64,000 nucleotides of DNA from positions 24,762,233 through 24,826,232 of the forward strand of contig OY282610.1 of the NCBI GenBank assembly GCA_958298945.1, read 5' to 3'. Below the pieces are notes generated by a model. It saw only the letters and a list, made by a program, of their open reading frames with translations. It did no database searches and was not told the DNA's origin. The stretch's first letter is position 1. Each line of letters opens with the position of its first letter. The stretch comes from Atherix ibis. Taxonomy: Eukaryota; Arthropoda; Insecta; Diptera; Athericidae. A program made the position numbers and the translations under genes. This document shows, piece after piece, positions 35,775-46,060 of this stretch.

Positions 35775-35822
35775 GTTAAGCCCTTTTTTACTCTATAAAA
35801 ATAGAGTAAAAAAGGGCTTAAC
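35775..35822. repeat. Perfect 22-bp inverted repeat
   Basis: Arms 35775-35796 ('gttaagcccttttttactct' and on) and 35801-35822 are perfect complements, with loop AAAA. It lies between the first two tandem copies. Confidence 0.95.
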
Positions 35823-35935
35823 CTACCTTGAAAGAGGCATTCAGCACTGCGAAGTTGTTGGAGGAACAGCGTAGAAGACTGAGCATCAAAAAAGATTTAC
35901 AGTCGGACAACAATCGGAACTCTACGCATAGAGTA

Positions 35936-37199
35936 TTGGGTGTATAACTCAAAAATGCGGGATTGACAACAGATGGCATAACTTTTACACATGGTTTGTG
36001 TTAAGAATAACTCATATGGCATTTTGGAGGTTATACATTCTCGATTAGTCATTGAACGAAATAATGTAAACAACAAAGTTTTTTTTTGCTTCAAAAATGT
36101 CGAATTTCGTACCAAAAAAGTCCCATTTGCGGGAAGTGTTGATTTACTTCTTCAATTTGAAAAAAAGTGCAGCGATTGCTCACCGAAGCTTATCCTGAAT
36201 ATGTTCCATCGATTTCAACGTGCGAGAGATGGTTTGTGCGGTTCAGAAGTGGTGATTTTGACACGAAAGACAAAGAACGACCAGGTCAGCCAAAAAAATT
36301 TGAAGATTAGGATTTGGAGGCATTACTCGATGAAGACTGTTGTCGAACTCAAGAAGAAATTGCAAAATCATTGGGAGTCACTCAAGCAGCCATTTCAAAA
36401 CGTTTGAAAGCAGCAGGATTCATCCAAAAGCAAGGAAATTGGGTCCCATATGAATTGAAGCCGAGAGACGGTGAAAAGCGATTTTGCATGTCCAAAATGC
36501 TGCTTGAACGGCAGAAAAAGAAGTCGTTTTTGAATCGAATCATTACTGGCGACAAAAAATGGATTCATTACGACAACCCAAAGCGCAAAAAATCGTATGT
36601 GAAGCCCGGGCAACCAGCCAAATCAACGCCAAAGACAAATGTCCATGGCGCCAAGGTAATGTTCTGTATTTGGTGGGATCAGAAGGGTGTGATCTATTAT
36701 TAGCTATTAAAATCGGGCCAGACGATCACAGGCGACCTCTACCGAACACAATTAATCCGTTTGAAGCGAGCATTAGCCGAAAAACGCCCGGAATATGCGA
36801 CCAGACACGAAGCCATAATTTTCCATCATGACAACGCTCGGCCTCATGTTGCAAGACCGTTTAAAATTTATTTAGAAAACAGTGGCTGGGAAGTTTTGCC
36901 TCACCCGCCTTATAGCCCAGACCTTGCCCCGTCCGACTACCATTTGTTTAGATGCATGCAAAACGCCCTCACCGGAATACGCTTCACTTCAGAACAGGAC
37001 ATCAAAAATCGGCTCGATTCATTCTTGGCCTCAAAACCGGAGCAGTTTTTTTAGCGCGGAATCCATATGTTGTCAGAAAGATGGGAAAAAGTAGTGGCTT
37101 CCGGCGAACAATACTTTGAATAAAATATATTGTAACAATTTTTCAAAATAAACACTCAAAGTTTGCCAAAAATCCCGCATTTTTAAGTTATACACCAAA
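35936..37199 (+). mobile_element. Mariner (mauritiana-like) with both ends and TA duplication
   Basis: 1264 bp. Left end 'ttgggtgtataactcaaaaa' + 'tgcggga', right end the complement of 'tttggtgtataacttaaaaa' + 'tgcggga', flanked by TA at 35934-35935 and 37200-37201. It carries a nearly full-length but broken transposase. Confidence 0.93.
36097..37123 (+). pseudogene. Mariner transposase (DD34D), several stops and frameshifts
   Basis: Starts MSNFVPKKSHLREVLIYFFN and is followed by a WFVRFRSGDFDTKDKERPGQ block. The helix-turn-helix part is LDEDCCRTQEEIAKSLGVTQ, then GNWVPYELKPRDGEKRF. Catalytic blocks: ITGDKKWIHYDNPKRKK (first Asp; the family Glu after it is Lys), IFHHDNARPHVARPF (second) and HPPYSPDLAPSDYHLFRCM (third), D34D spacing. 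It ends WEKVVASGEQYFE at TAA 37121-37123. Defects seen: a frameshift and stop near 36165, TAG in FED-stop-DLEAL near 36307, a stop after VIYY near 36702 and another after EQFF near 37052. All three catalytic Asp residues are still present, so the decay is recent compared with the other relics. Confidence 0.92.
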
Positions 37200-37444
37200 T
37201 ATGAAACTCTAAGTCGCTGAGGTGATACCCCCTGTCGAGGCTAGGGATCAACCTACCTTGAAATAGGTATTGTGCTCTGTGAAGCTGGTGGAAGAACCGC
37301 ATGGAAGACTGTGCATCGAAAAGGCTTCACAGTTATACAGCAATCGATCGAAACAATAGCTCAAGGCTCGAAGCCATAAGTAAGGAGGAAATTCCACTTA
37401 GACTTATGGTAGAGTCCGGAACCGGGTCTCTGTTGAACCGAGTA

Positions 37445-37682
37445 ATACTTTAAAGTATTTAAAAATCAACATCGGTCAGGAAATATCCAAATTACTGCCA
37501 GAGAAATATGCGAAAAAGTCATCAAAAATTACCTTCAAAGAATCAAGTCCTGCAAGAAGTCACATAATAATTTTTATATTTATTATATAACATAAATAAC
37601 AAATATAATAAAATAAAATATTTATCAAAATATGAATTTTAAATATATTTTATGGAATTCTACTTTCCGAAGTACAAAGTGG
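37445..37682 (+). repeat. Dispersed repeat family R1 copy e
   Basis: 'aaagtatttaaaaatcaaca', 'aagtcatcaaaaattacctt', 'aagaatcaagtcctgcaaga', then an AT-rich tail ending 'tctactttccgaagtacaaa'. Confidence 0.78.
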
Positions 37683-38199
37683 ATTATTATAACTTTATTT
37701 TAATTGAAAAATAAAATAATTTTATTGGAGGGTAAAGGTTATCGACGAAATGGTAATGGAAGAAATGTGCGTATGTATGCGTATGTGCAAATTTTAATCG
37801 AACAATATTTTCTGCTGTCACTCCATTCGACTGATGACACCGTATCCCATCGTACATGCAATGTGGTCGAAAAATCACCAAAGTAAGTTAAGAGCACAAC
37901 CAAATTGAGGTGAGAACAGCCAATATACGTACTGTTGAAGAGACGTTTCGATGGTGAATTTGTTGTAATGCGTCTTTGATTATGGTTGGGTAACTGGAAA
38001 AATAATTTATGCAAAGTGCAGATTTGCTCCAGCGCCACATTGAATGTGGTGTGGAGTATTTTTTGAAGGAGAAAAAAATATTTACGACCAAAATATTCCA
38101 AAAAGAAAAAAATAATTGAAACAAAAACCAAAAACCAATCGTAATACTATATTAATAATAATTTGAATAAAACGAATTATATTTATTTATGGTATTTAC
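37683..38199. other. SK intron 2, end near exon 2
   Basis: AT-rich with no recognised element. The ORFs at 37687-38131 on the minus strand are out of frame with SK and unsupported. Confidence 0.5.
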
Positions 38200-38295
38200 C
38201 TGCACTTCCAACGCGTGGTAAGCAACAATAAGACCTAGAAGGATCACAGTCGATACAGATATTAATGTTTTTAAGGCAGTTGAGTAGAACGAAGC
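38200..38295 (-). CDS. SK: SK channel coding exon 2 (S2)
   Basis: Too short for an ORF search, found by reading the strand. Exactly 32 codons, phase 0 at both ends, flanked by a TTTCAG acceptor and a CAG|GTAAAT donor. It encodes residues 74-105, [20 protein letters not shown] followed by [12 protein letters not shown], which is the S2 segment of SK channels. The acceptor is preceded by a T-rich tract (ATTTATTTTCAG). It continues directly from the lysine codon ending exon 1 and into the leucine codon starting exon 3. Confidence 0.95.
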
Positions 38296-39311
38296 CTGAA
38301 AATAAATTTAATTTGATTTTTAATTTAACGGAAATTCTTGTTAGAAATAATTCTGATTATGTTAATTAATTTCTTTTAATTATTCTACTATCATAAAATT
38401 TTTATTATTATTACTCGTATTCTTTTCATGATATTGAATGGTAGAAGAAGGTTTTTATTTTTCCATGCTACCCTTTTGAATAAATAAACTTTCATTTCTA
38501 CATCAGTTATTTAGGTATCACTCGTATAATGATCCATTATTAAATAAAGGGAATTTTCTATGTTATGATTATTTGAATATTTAGATTAAAAGTGATTTAA
38601 CACATTAAATATGTATCTAATCTTGTCATGGTCGTTCTGTATCAATAATTAGCGCTATAATCATAATACAACAGTGCGTAATTATTACCCTCTGATGATA
38701 AGATGTACTCATAGTTTTCTATACTTCTCCTTTTTTTCTTTATTTAAGTATTCATATCCTTTTTGTGTATTTGTACAATTGGAAAAAAAGGAACGTTAAA
38801 AAAGAAAGCTTATCACAATTGGATGGGATTTTTTCTGTTAATTCTAACGTGAAAAATATTGAAATTTTTTCCTATTTATTCTTCTGGTAATATCATATAT
38901 AAAATCGAATTGAAGTGACATTAGTTATAAAACTATAGGAAAATCTTCCTGATTCGATGGTTTTTTGTTGCTGTTGTTGTCGTTGTGAAAAGCAAATCAT
39001 GTTAGCGATAAGTACAATCATTAATAGGGAATTAATTGTATTTTTATTAAAATTTATTCTCTTAATTATGACATAAATATTTTCCTTTATTTTTTAAGAG
39101 CAAATAAAAAATTGTTTCCTTCATTTTTCCTAATTCTCTAGTATACAATAATTTTCTATTGTTATTTTTGTATTTGCATATGGAAATAAATCCTTGGGGA
39201 CTTTGGTCTAAAATATTCAGTTTTTAAATGAATATTTTGGCATTTGAATAATATTAATAATATAATTTATTTTGACGATATATTGTAAATACTTTTTTAT
39301 ATAAAGTTGTA
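38296..39311. other. SK intron 1, AT-rich
   Basis: AT-rich and featureless apart from the T-rich tract of the exon 2 acceptor. Confidence 0.5.
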
Positions 39312-39990
39312 TAGGGTGTCCCATATAACACGCAAGATTTGAATTTTGCGCCATTTATACGGTAAAGTGTTGCCAACGAAAGAAAACGTCAGCATGACAG
39401 ATGATAGTTTAAGGTTATGAAAAATTGAGCGTTACACAAAAAAATAACTCGTTTTAATAATTGGTGAACAATATTTTTTGTATTAAATAATTAAAATAAT
39501 TGGTTTACATTTTTTGTATTAAATATGGTCGAATTAGTGATTTAAAAACACCAACTGTTAAGAGATTAAATAGAAAATTGAAGGAGACTGGATCAATTAG
39601 TGATCTTTAGCACTGTGGCTATCGTTCAAGATGTTGTTAAATATAAAATATCGAAGAAGTTCGTTAGAGTGTTGCTGAGATTTGCATCTGGATGTTTACA
39701 AAGTTCAATTGACTCAAGAACTGAAGCCTTCTGACCACGCACAGTTAATGGAGTTCGTTGAATGGATTATTTTTTGAATGAGGCTCATTTTCATGTTGAT
39801 GGCTTGGTTAATTGACAGTTAATAGAAATCGCTATCGCGACATGATAATCTATTTTTTTGTACCTAATTTGCTTGGTATTGAAGTGAAAAAAATATGGTT
39901 TTAACAAGACGGTGCCACTTACCGTACAGCCCGAGAAACAATTACTTCTTGCGTATTTATGGGGACAGATTATTCATTTTCCTGTTTGTA
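39312..39990 (+). mobile_element. DD41D mariner relic
   Basis: 5' end 'tatagggtgtcccatataac' + 'acgcaag', then 5' UTR with 'gaattttgcgccatttatac' and 'aaagtgttgccaacgaaaga' (the same block is found inverted at 15000-15066). Readable blocks on the plus strand: LDVYKVQLTQELKPSDHAQL, LNEAHFHVDGLVN (first Asp lost: N replaces D), NRYRDMI and KIWF-stop-QDGATYRTARETI (second Asp). It breaks off before the third block. Lies in SK intron 1. Confidence 0.8.
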
Positions 39991-40439
39991 AAGTGTTACT
40001 CTATCTTTTAACTGTTATTTTTTTAGTGTAAAAACTGCCATTTTTTATTGTTGTAAGGCTTAAATAATGCATTAAAATTATAAAAACTTTCCATATACGT
40101 TGTCATATTTTGTGCAAAACTCCTTTTCTCCGATGAGGCTTATTTTTTCTCTCAAAATTGTCATAATAAATGAGCTGTTGTAAACTCACAATAAACTATT
40201 TCAAAGCTTTTATATTTTTTAAAAATGATGAAGGAGAGTTGGTTGTCTTTAATTCTGAGCAATATGAACTTATGATAACCGAACTTCTTTTATTTGTGCT
40301 TAAAGATTTCAAAATAAATCATATGTGATTTTAACAAAATGGTTCCAGAAGCTGAAAAAAATACGAATATTTTAAGCTTTACTGCATGAATAGTCCCAAA
40401 GTTTGGTGATGTTGAACTTTTTTTTATTGTAACAAAGAT

Positions 40440-40690
40440 AATTTTTAAACTTTAGAGAATTTAAAAGTCAAAATCCCTTGAAAAAATGGCTGTATAACAG
40501 CGTAAATTGTACGAAAAAGTCATCAAAACGTATGTCAAAAGGATCAAGTTCTGAATTATGATTTTTGGCAACTATTTAAAAAATATTATCTCTGATATGA
40601 AATGGCAAGATATAGGCAACATAATTAAAGAGAAATTTAATTAAAGTTTTTTCGAAGGAAATTATTATGAATATCCCGCATAAGATGTAC
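40440..40690 (+). repeat. Dispersed repeat family R1 copy f
   Basis: 'aaactttagagaatttaaaa', 'gtcaaaatcccttgaaaaaa', 'tcatcaaaacgtatgtcaaa', 'aggatcaagttctg', tail 'gatatgaaatggcaagatat'. About 370 bp from SK exon 1. Confidence 0.75.
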
Positions 40691-41059
40691 GACTAGCCTT
40701 CTATTGTGCGTATCTCATATGTGAGAAAATTGGTAGATTCCGAATTATCGTAGACAGTAACCCGACTAATTGGTTCTTGTTTCTGCTTTTTCGACAGCAT
40801 AAGTTAAGATACGAAAAATTTTATTGTTCTTTTGGCAGTATCGTCTGCGGATACGGCGGGAATATTTGAAATTAGATTTTCGATTCTATGGTATTGGGAC
40901 CATTTACTGTAGAATCATAATGCTTTGAGTATTTTTATTTTAATACAATATAAAACTTATTAAATTAGTGAAGTATTAAATTAAATCCATATTCACGTTT
41001 TTAATTAAGAATAAAAAAATGAAAAAAATGTTAGAAATTTTATGTAGAATTTTTCTTAC
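40691..41059. other. SK intron 1, near exon 1
   Basis: AT-rich; ends at the GTAAGA donor of exon 1. 40140-40200, further inside the intron, might hold another tiny DD41D fragment (SDEAYFF), too short to call. Confidence 0.45.
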
Positions 41060-41278
41060 CTTGGTATATACACCGGCACTGCTTAATTCATTTTCTATAA
41101 CCATTATGATTATGCCAAACATTCCCATAACGAGTGCATAGTCACTAATTCGCTTTCGTTTTTCGAATAAAGCTTTTCGTCGTCCTAAACGGTAACCGAC
41201 ATTCGGTTTGTGTTTTGTAGTACCTGGAGTAGAAGAACTTCCTTGGGTTTTGAGGCCGCTCAGCCCTCGCTCTTCCAT
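41060..41278 (-). CDS. SK: SK channel coding exon 1 (N-terminus and S1)
   Basis: Encodes 73 residues from the first in-frame ATG. It has a basic stretch ([20 protein letters not shown], residues 28-47), then S1 (about 46-63, with [10 protein letters not shown]) and the S1-S2 loop [12 protein letters not shown]. This core matches insect SK channels almost residue for residue. The exon ends AAG|GTAAGA, phase 0. The start is uncertain. The frame stays open upstream through a TG/CA-rich stretch to a stop near 41324-41326 with no earlier ATG. A weak AG at 41285-41286 could instead be an acceptor, making this an internal exon of a longer isoform. The serine/threonine-rich segment at residues 12-21 is the variable N-terminal part. 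Confidence 0.92.
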
Positions 41279-41294
41279 GTACCTAGATTTTTTC

Positions 41295-41324
41295 GTGTAT
41301 GTGTGTATGTGTGTGTGAGTGTGT
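41295..41324. repeat. TG/CA microsatellite upstream of SK exon 1
   Basis: (TG)n with interruptions, directly upstream (minus strand) of the SK ATG at 41278. Confidence 0.9.
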
Positions 41325-43440
41325 TATACATTTTTTTTTTGTATATAAATTTTGTTGCAATGGTTTTTGTTTTTTTTTTCCCCCGATATTCAAATGTCGG
41401 TTGATGTGTGTAAATGAAAATGATAGCGAATTAGTGATAGATGATAAGATTTAATATCAAAAATGGTGTTTTGTTTTATTATAAATTTAGTAATGCAATA
41501 AAAATAAATATAAAAAAAAACAACAAAACAAATAATAGTTAAAAGATAGAAATGCAAATTAAATAGATTCAAATATTAAATAAAAAGTTTTGACAAAAAA
41601 ATTGCATAAAAAAAAATTTAAAAAAAAACAAGAGTAAAAATTAAGAATGTTTGTTTTTAAGGATCCAAAAAAAAAATACAAATTATTTATGTAAAAAACC
41701 ATAAAGGATTAAAAAATAAAAATTATATCAAAATTAATTACAAAAGCAAATAGCAAATAAAACATCAACGACCATATTTTAATATTTTTAAATTAAGCAA
41801 AATTTGAATATAATTAATTAAAAAAAAAAATATATATAAAAACAAAACAACAACAACATAAAATACAACAAAAATTCAAATTAATTTTGATAAATTTTGA
41901 ATTTTGTTTAAGCGGATAATTTGATTGAGTTCGAAATGAAAGTAAAAATATAAAAAGTAGATTTTTGAAAAGAAATTGAAAAAGAAAAAAAAAACAATAA
42001 TTAATTAAATTTTATTCACGAATAATAAAAATAAATTATTTTTACAAGTTTTATTAAAAACAATTTTTTCTATCGTAATAGCGTATAATTGTGAATGTTA
42101 TTCCTCCGAAAAAAATCGTTCTTGAAGCTGGTTAAGATGGCGTTGTGCGTAGATAGAACAAATGCAGCAGTTTAACTACCGGCTGAGCTGTTAAAATACA
42201 TAAAAATATATTAGAAGAAAAAAAAACTATAATCAAAATTAAAACGTATAAGAAAAAATGAAACAATATAAAAAAGAATAAAAAATTACAAAAAAAAACC
42301 GCGAAAAAATCTAATAAAGATATTTTTCCCGAAAAAAAACGGACTAAACAAAATAAAAGGAGCCAAATTGTATACGTACAGGACAATTTTAATTCCAAAA
42401 ATTTTTTAAATCTTCTTAAAAATTTACATAAAATTTTAGTAAACATTTATTTTATTATAAAGAAAAAAATATTGCAAAATATATGAAGTTTCACACTTTA
42501 ATAACGAAAAATTCTTAAACGGACGTTTAATTAGCGATAATTTTATAATTTTAACACATGCAATAATAACATTTCAAATACAATATTATAAAACATATAC
42601 ATGTATTGTTGTCATGTTATTAATTTATTAGTTAATTATCATAATTATTTGTTGTTTTTTTTTTCTCGTTTATATTGTAGAATTCAAAATCGAGGTAGAA
42701 ATTTCTGTAACATTTAGATTTACATTTTTTTCTAGGACTGATCACTTTTTATTTATGACTTTTAAAGTTTTAAATGGAAAAATAAATTTTCGAAGAGAAA
42801 ATTCCATTTAATCAGATGTGCAAAAAAAACAACAAATTAATTAATTTTACGATGGGCTTATTTTGGAATTAACTTCGAAAAGCGTCTGTCAACGGCAAGT
42901 TATCACAAAGATATGACACAAAAAAAAAACCCACAAGCAGACTACATAAAAAATCACAATTTTGCTCAGCTAAAAAAAAAGGCGCTCAAATGAAAAACAA
43001 AATAAAGTCACCCTTAAATGCACTTTCGAAGTTGTCCCAGGACCATAATGTGTTCGCAAGTATGAGTGGATTTTTTGAAAAAACAAACTTTGAGACTATA
43101 TTTCTCTAAATATAAAAATTGATTGCGTGCTAATGTGCTTTGTACGTCACTGGATTTCGTCATTATTTCAATTGGCTGAGAGTAATGCTGAGCTTAGTTT
43201 TACGATATTAAAATTTTAGTATAGAAAATTTTTAGTTTTATTTTATAGACTAATAATAGCAGTTAGGAATACTTGAATAAGAGTCCTTTCAATTTGACAT
43301 TCTGCCATACTTACATAGACTAAATACTCTCGTAAACTAAGATTTCTTCACGGTAATGCTCAGCCAGAAAAAAAAACCAAATATATCTTTTCAAAAGTCA
43401 TCTGTATTGAAAAAAAGATAACTTTTTTTAAAAATTTTAT
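41325..43440. other. A-rich low-complexity DNA
   Basis: Very AT-rich, with many runs of seven or more A. It could include 5' UTR or promoter of SK, but no TATA or initiator can be singled out in this composition. The hydrophobic ORF at 42132-42446 is an artefact of T-rich sequence. Confidence 0.5.
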
Positions 43441-43589
43441 TGGCAAAAGAACAACTTTCACTGAGAGCGATCTGGCAACAATGCGTGTTTTTCCTCTATA
43501 TAGCTTGCTGGTGAGTCCCTCCCAGACGTGCGGTACAATTCAAACCTCGTCCGATAACTATTGTGTTAAGTTTATCGATAATTTTATGA

Positions 43590-43830
43590 ATAATTTTTGG
43601 TTGGCGGTATTGGATTTGACGAAAATTGGAAGGCCTGTTAGAGTTCCAGACTTCGACTTCGTAAGTTCAGATTACGAGCATAAAAGGGAGCATCAGCAAT
43701 TTTGTTAAGTAATTTTGACTCATGCAATTGAAAAAGCTTGTAGAGTCCCAGAGTTCTAGTCCATAAGTCCATATTGATTTGGTGTAGACATTGTACGAGG
43801 TGTAACAGAAAATAATAAGACTGCAACCAC
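43590..43830 (-). repeat. Two units of LINE-derived satellite, inverted
   Basis: The minus strand reads TRTLGLYKLFQ, LLNKIADAPFYARNLNLRSR and SLEL, the same LINE ORF2 segment (KPIWTYGLELWGST to VDAPFYVRN in the copy at 55781) that is tandemly repeated at 50685-51440. Anchors for two consecutive units lie about 100 bp apart (near 43760 and 43660). Confidence 0.7.
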
Positions 43831-44115
43831 TGAAATTGATCTGGAAATACTGCGGACTTCCCTTTCGCCCAGTTTGTATGTTCAGATCTAAACCAGAAGT
43901 GGCATGAAGGGCTTGGGCGAACTCTTAGTCCTGAGCTAGTCTAGCACTGCCAAGAAATTACAAGTATAACGCAGGCACAATCTGAAGACTGGAGCTGACA
44001 AATGGCAGAATCCCAGGTGCTATCACTGCAGATGATAGTAGAGACTTAGGTAGGCATTGCTACTAACAGTTAGGGTAACTGGCTTATAAGTGATTACTGG
44101 CTGCTAGCAAATGAA

Positions 44116-44157
44116 CTAGCCCACTCCATCCTTCCTATGATGGATGGAGTGGGTTAG
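44116..44157. repeat. Short inverted repeat
   Basis: 'ctagcccactccatcc' (44116-44131) pairs with 'ggatggagtgggttag' (44142-44157), with one mismatch and a 10-bp loop. Confidence 0.9.
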
Positions 44158-44679
44158 AGGCAGAACCAGGTTATTGCAGAAATGTATGTGAAGTAATGAG
44201 GATGCGGTTTGCTGGTTGAGACCGGTTACCGCAGAGATTGACGAAAGATTCAATGTTTGACTACTTCATATATGGAATATGAAAGATGGTTAAGAGGAAG
44301 AAAAGCAATAAGATGAAGAAAAGAAAATAATGGCGTTGATATATTGTATGACTTATGCTAATGTAAGTGGAGTCGTATTTTAAAGAAGATACGGCAGATG
44401 AAGAAGATGAGGCAGACGAAGTAAATGATGAAGAAGAGCAAGCATACGAAGAAGAGGAAATTGTGGCGTTGAAGCTTTGCATGGCTTTTGCAAATGTAAG
44501 TGGAGTCATACCTGAAGAAGATGAAGCAGATGAAGAAAATGAGGAAGACGAAGTAGATGATGAAAAAGAGCTACACGAGAAAGTTAGGACGTTGAAGTTT
44601 TGCATGGCTTATGCAAATGTGACTGGATTCATACCTTAAAGAAGATGAAGAAAATGAGGAAGATGAGGAAGACGAAGTA

Positions 44680-45937
44680 CCAGGTGTATAAACTTAAATC
44701 CGCTGTTGGGTCATAGATGGCGTGAGTGAGCTTATTAAGCTGCCATGGGCATGCCATACTTTTTTTTATGAGTTTGACATCTGTCAATATTAATCAATGC
44801 ATATTGTCAGCAGTTTCGTACAACAACATATATTTTCACTTTGATAATTATGTATAGTTTTGTGCCAGAAAAAGAGCATATGCGGGAAGCTCTACTTTTC
44901 TGCTTCAATTTGAAGATATCGGCTGAATCGCATCGAATGTTTATGGAGGTCTTTGGTGACAGTGCTTTATCGAAAACAGCGTGACGAGATTGGTTTCGTT
45001 GGTTCAAAGACGGAAAGTTTGACTTGTGGGACAAGAAGCGTGAAAATCGGCCTAGGAAGGTTGAGGACCACCAATTGCAGGCTCTTTTGGATGAAGACGA
45101 TACCCAATCGCAAAAAAGGCTCGCGGAGCAATTAGGTGTTACATAACCAGCCACTTTCATGCGTCTGCGTGCCATGGGGAAGATTGAAAAGATCGGAAAA
45201 TGGGTGCCGCATGAATTGAACGATAGGCAGATGGAGCGATGCCAAAACACATGTGAAATTTTGCTCGCCAGACAAAAAAGAAAGTCGTTCCTGCATCGGA
45301 TTGTGACAGGCGATGAAAAGTGGATATATTTCGAGAGTCCTAAATGCAAGAAATCGTGGGTGGATCCCGGCCAACCATTAACATCTTCCCCAAGACCAAA
45401 TCGCTTCGGACGGAAGACGATGGTGTCCGTTTGGTGAGATCAGCAGGGTTTTTCTCTACTATGAGATGTTGAAACCTGGTGAAACTATCAATGCCCACCA
45501 CTACCACCAATAACTGATCAAATTGCACCATGCTCTGCGTGAAAAAAGAATGGATCATGCTCTCCAAGACAACGCACCATCGCACACGTGAAAAATGGTC
45601 CGAAACTAGTTGGAGACACTCAAATGGTAGGTGCTACCCCACCCCGCTTATTCACCAGACCTGACCCCTTCCGACTAACACCTGTTTTCGTCGATGGGCC
45701 ACGCGCTCGCTGAGCAGTACTTCGATTCTTACGAAGACGTCCGAAAATGGCTTGATGAGTGATTTGCTCCGAAAGAGAAGGATTTTTTTGGCGTGGTATC
45801 CACAAATTACCCGAGAGATGGGAAAAATGTGTAGCTAGCAAGGGCAAGTACTTTGAATAAATTTGTTTTTGCTTTCTATGAAAAAAACATGGGTTTTTTT
45901 TGACTAAGAAGCAGCGGATTTAAGCTTATACACCTGG
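44680..45937 (+). mobile_element. Mariner (mauritiana-like), both ends, TA duplication
   Basis: 1258 bp. Left end 'ccaggtgtataaacttaaat' + 'ccgctg', right end the complement of 'ccaggtgtataagcttaaat' + 'ccgctg', flanked by TA at 44678-44679 and 45938-45939. Inserted in the acidic minisatellite. Same family as 49120-50263 and 23640-23954. Confidence 0.94.
44850..45860 (+). pseudogene. Mariner transposase (DD34D), broken by stops
   Basis: Starts MYSFVPEKEHMREALLFCFN. Next: SAESHRMFMEVFGDSALSKT, a stop in place of the residue before RDWFRWFKDGKFDLWDKK, LLDEDDTQSQKRLAEQLGVT, another stop, then MRLRAMGKIEKIGKWVPHEL and LLARQKRKSFLHRIVTGDEK with WIYF (first Asp). After SVW a TGA replaces the second W of WWD. 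The second Asp is in LQDNAPSHT and the third lies in HPAYSPDLTPSD, followed by a stop where Y is expected. The end is HALAEQYFDSYEDVRKWLDE and a frameshifted C-terminus. 45159-45437 is the longest open part. All three catalytic Asp codons survive. Confidence 0.9.
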
Positions 45938-46060
45938 TAGATGATAAAGAAGAGCAAAAAAACTGGCATTCCAAATTTGCATGGCTTATGCTAATATGAA
46001 TAGGACCATACCTGAAGAAGATGAAGAAGAAAAAGAGGTAAAGAAGAAAAAAAGAGAAAC

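Larger units (their letters stand above)
35630..37365 (+). repeat. Three-copy tandem repeat split by a mariner
   Basis: A unit of about 130-190 bp with 'caacctagctcaaaagaggc', 'gaggaacagcgtggaagact', 'gagcatcgaaaa' and 'ttcacagttgggca' occurs at about 35630-35765, 35822-35935 and (right of the mariner) 37202-37365. The mariner at 35936-37199 separates copies two and three. Confidence 0.78.
7291..41278 (-). other. SK: SK calcium-activated potassium channel gene (partial, 5' coding part)
   Basis: Gene span on the minus strand covering four coding exons and three complete introns: 38296-41059, 10517-38199 and 7396-10199. Phases agree: exon 1 has 219 nt, exon 2 has 96 nt, exon 3 has 317 nt (ending two bases into a codon) and exon 4 has 105 nt (ending two bases into a codon). 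All donors are GT and all acceptors AG. The joined protein runs from the N-terminal side of S1 through S5. The family forms voltage-independent potassium channels in the plasma membrane, gated by calcium through constitutively bound calmodulin, and shapes after-hyperpolarisation in neurons and muscle. The pore loop, S6 and calmodulin-binding domain are missing and must lie left of the window, beyond an intron of more than 7.2 kb. Longer N-terminal isoforms, known in flies, may use exons right of 41278. Confidence 0.93.
44343..46060 (+). repeat. Minisatellite coding for acidic residues, split by a mariner
   Basis: Units of about 117-133 bp. The anchor 'gcatggcttatgcaaatg' (or close) occurs at 44346, 44479, 44602 and, after the mariner, 45979. 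Each is followed by 'gaagaagatgaagcagatga'-type runs. One frame is open over two units (44367-44639), giving an Asp/Glu-rich peptide with LCMAFANVSGVIPEEDEADE. No start context or domain supports a real protein. Removing the mariner and one TA restores 'gaagta' + 'gatgat' as in the intact unit at about 44554. Confidence 0.85.

Noticed and set aside
40140..40400. Additional DD41D fragment (SDEAYFF)
   Set aside because: Only seven residues match, too short in a window so rich in this family.
42132..42446. Hydrophobic minus-strand ORF as membrane protein
   Set aside because: Phe and Leu come from T-rich low-complexity sequence; no conserved motif and no start context.
44261..44605. Ser-rich minus-strand ORF
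   Set aside because: It is the reverse of the GAAGAAGAT minisatellite (TCTTCTTCA read as Ser and Phe), not a protein.
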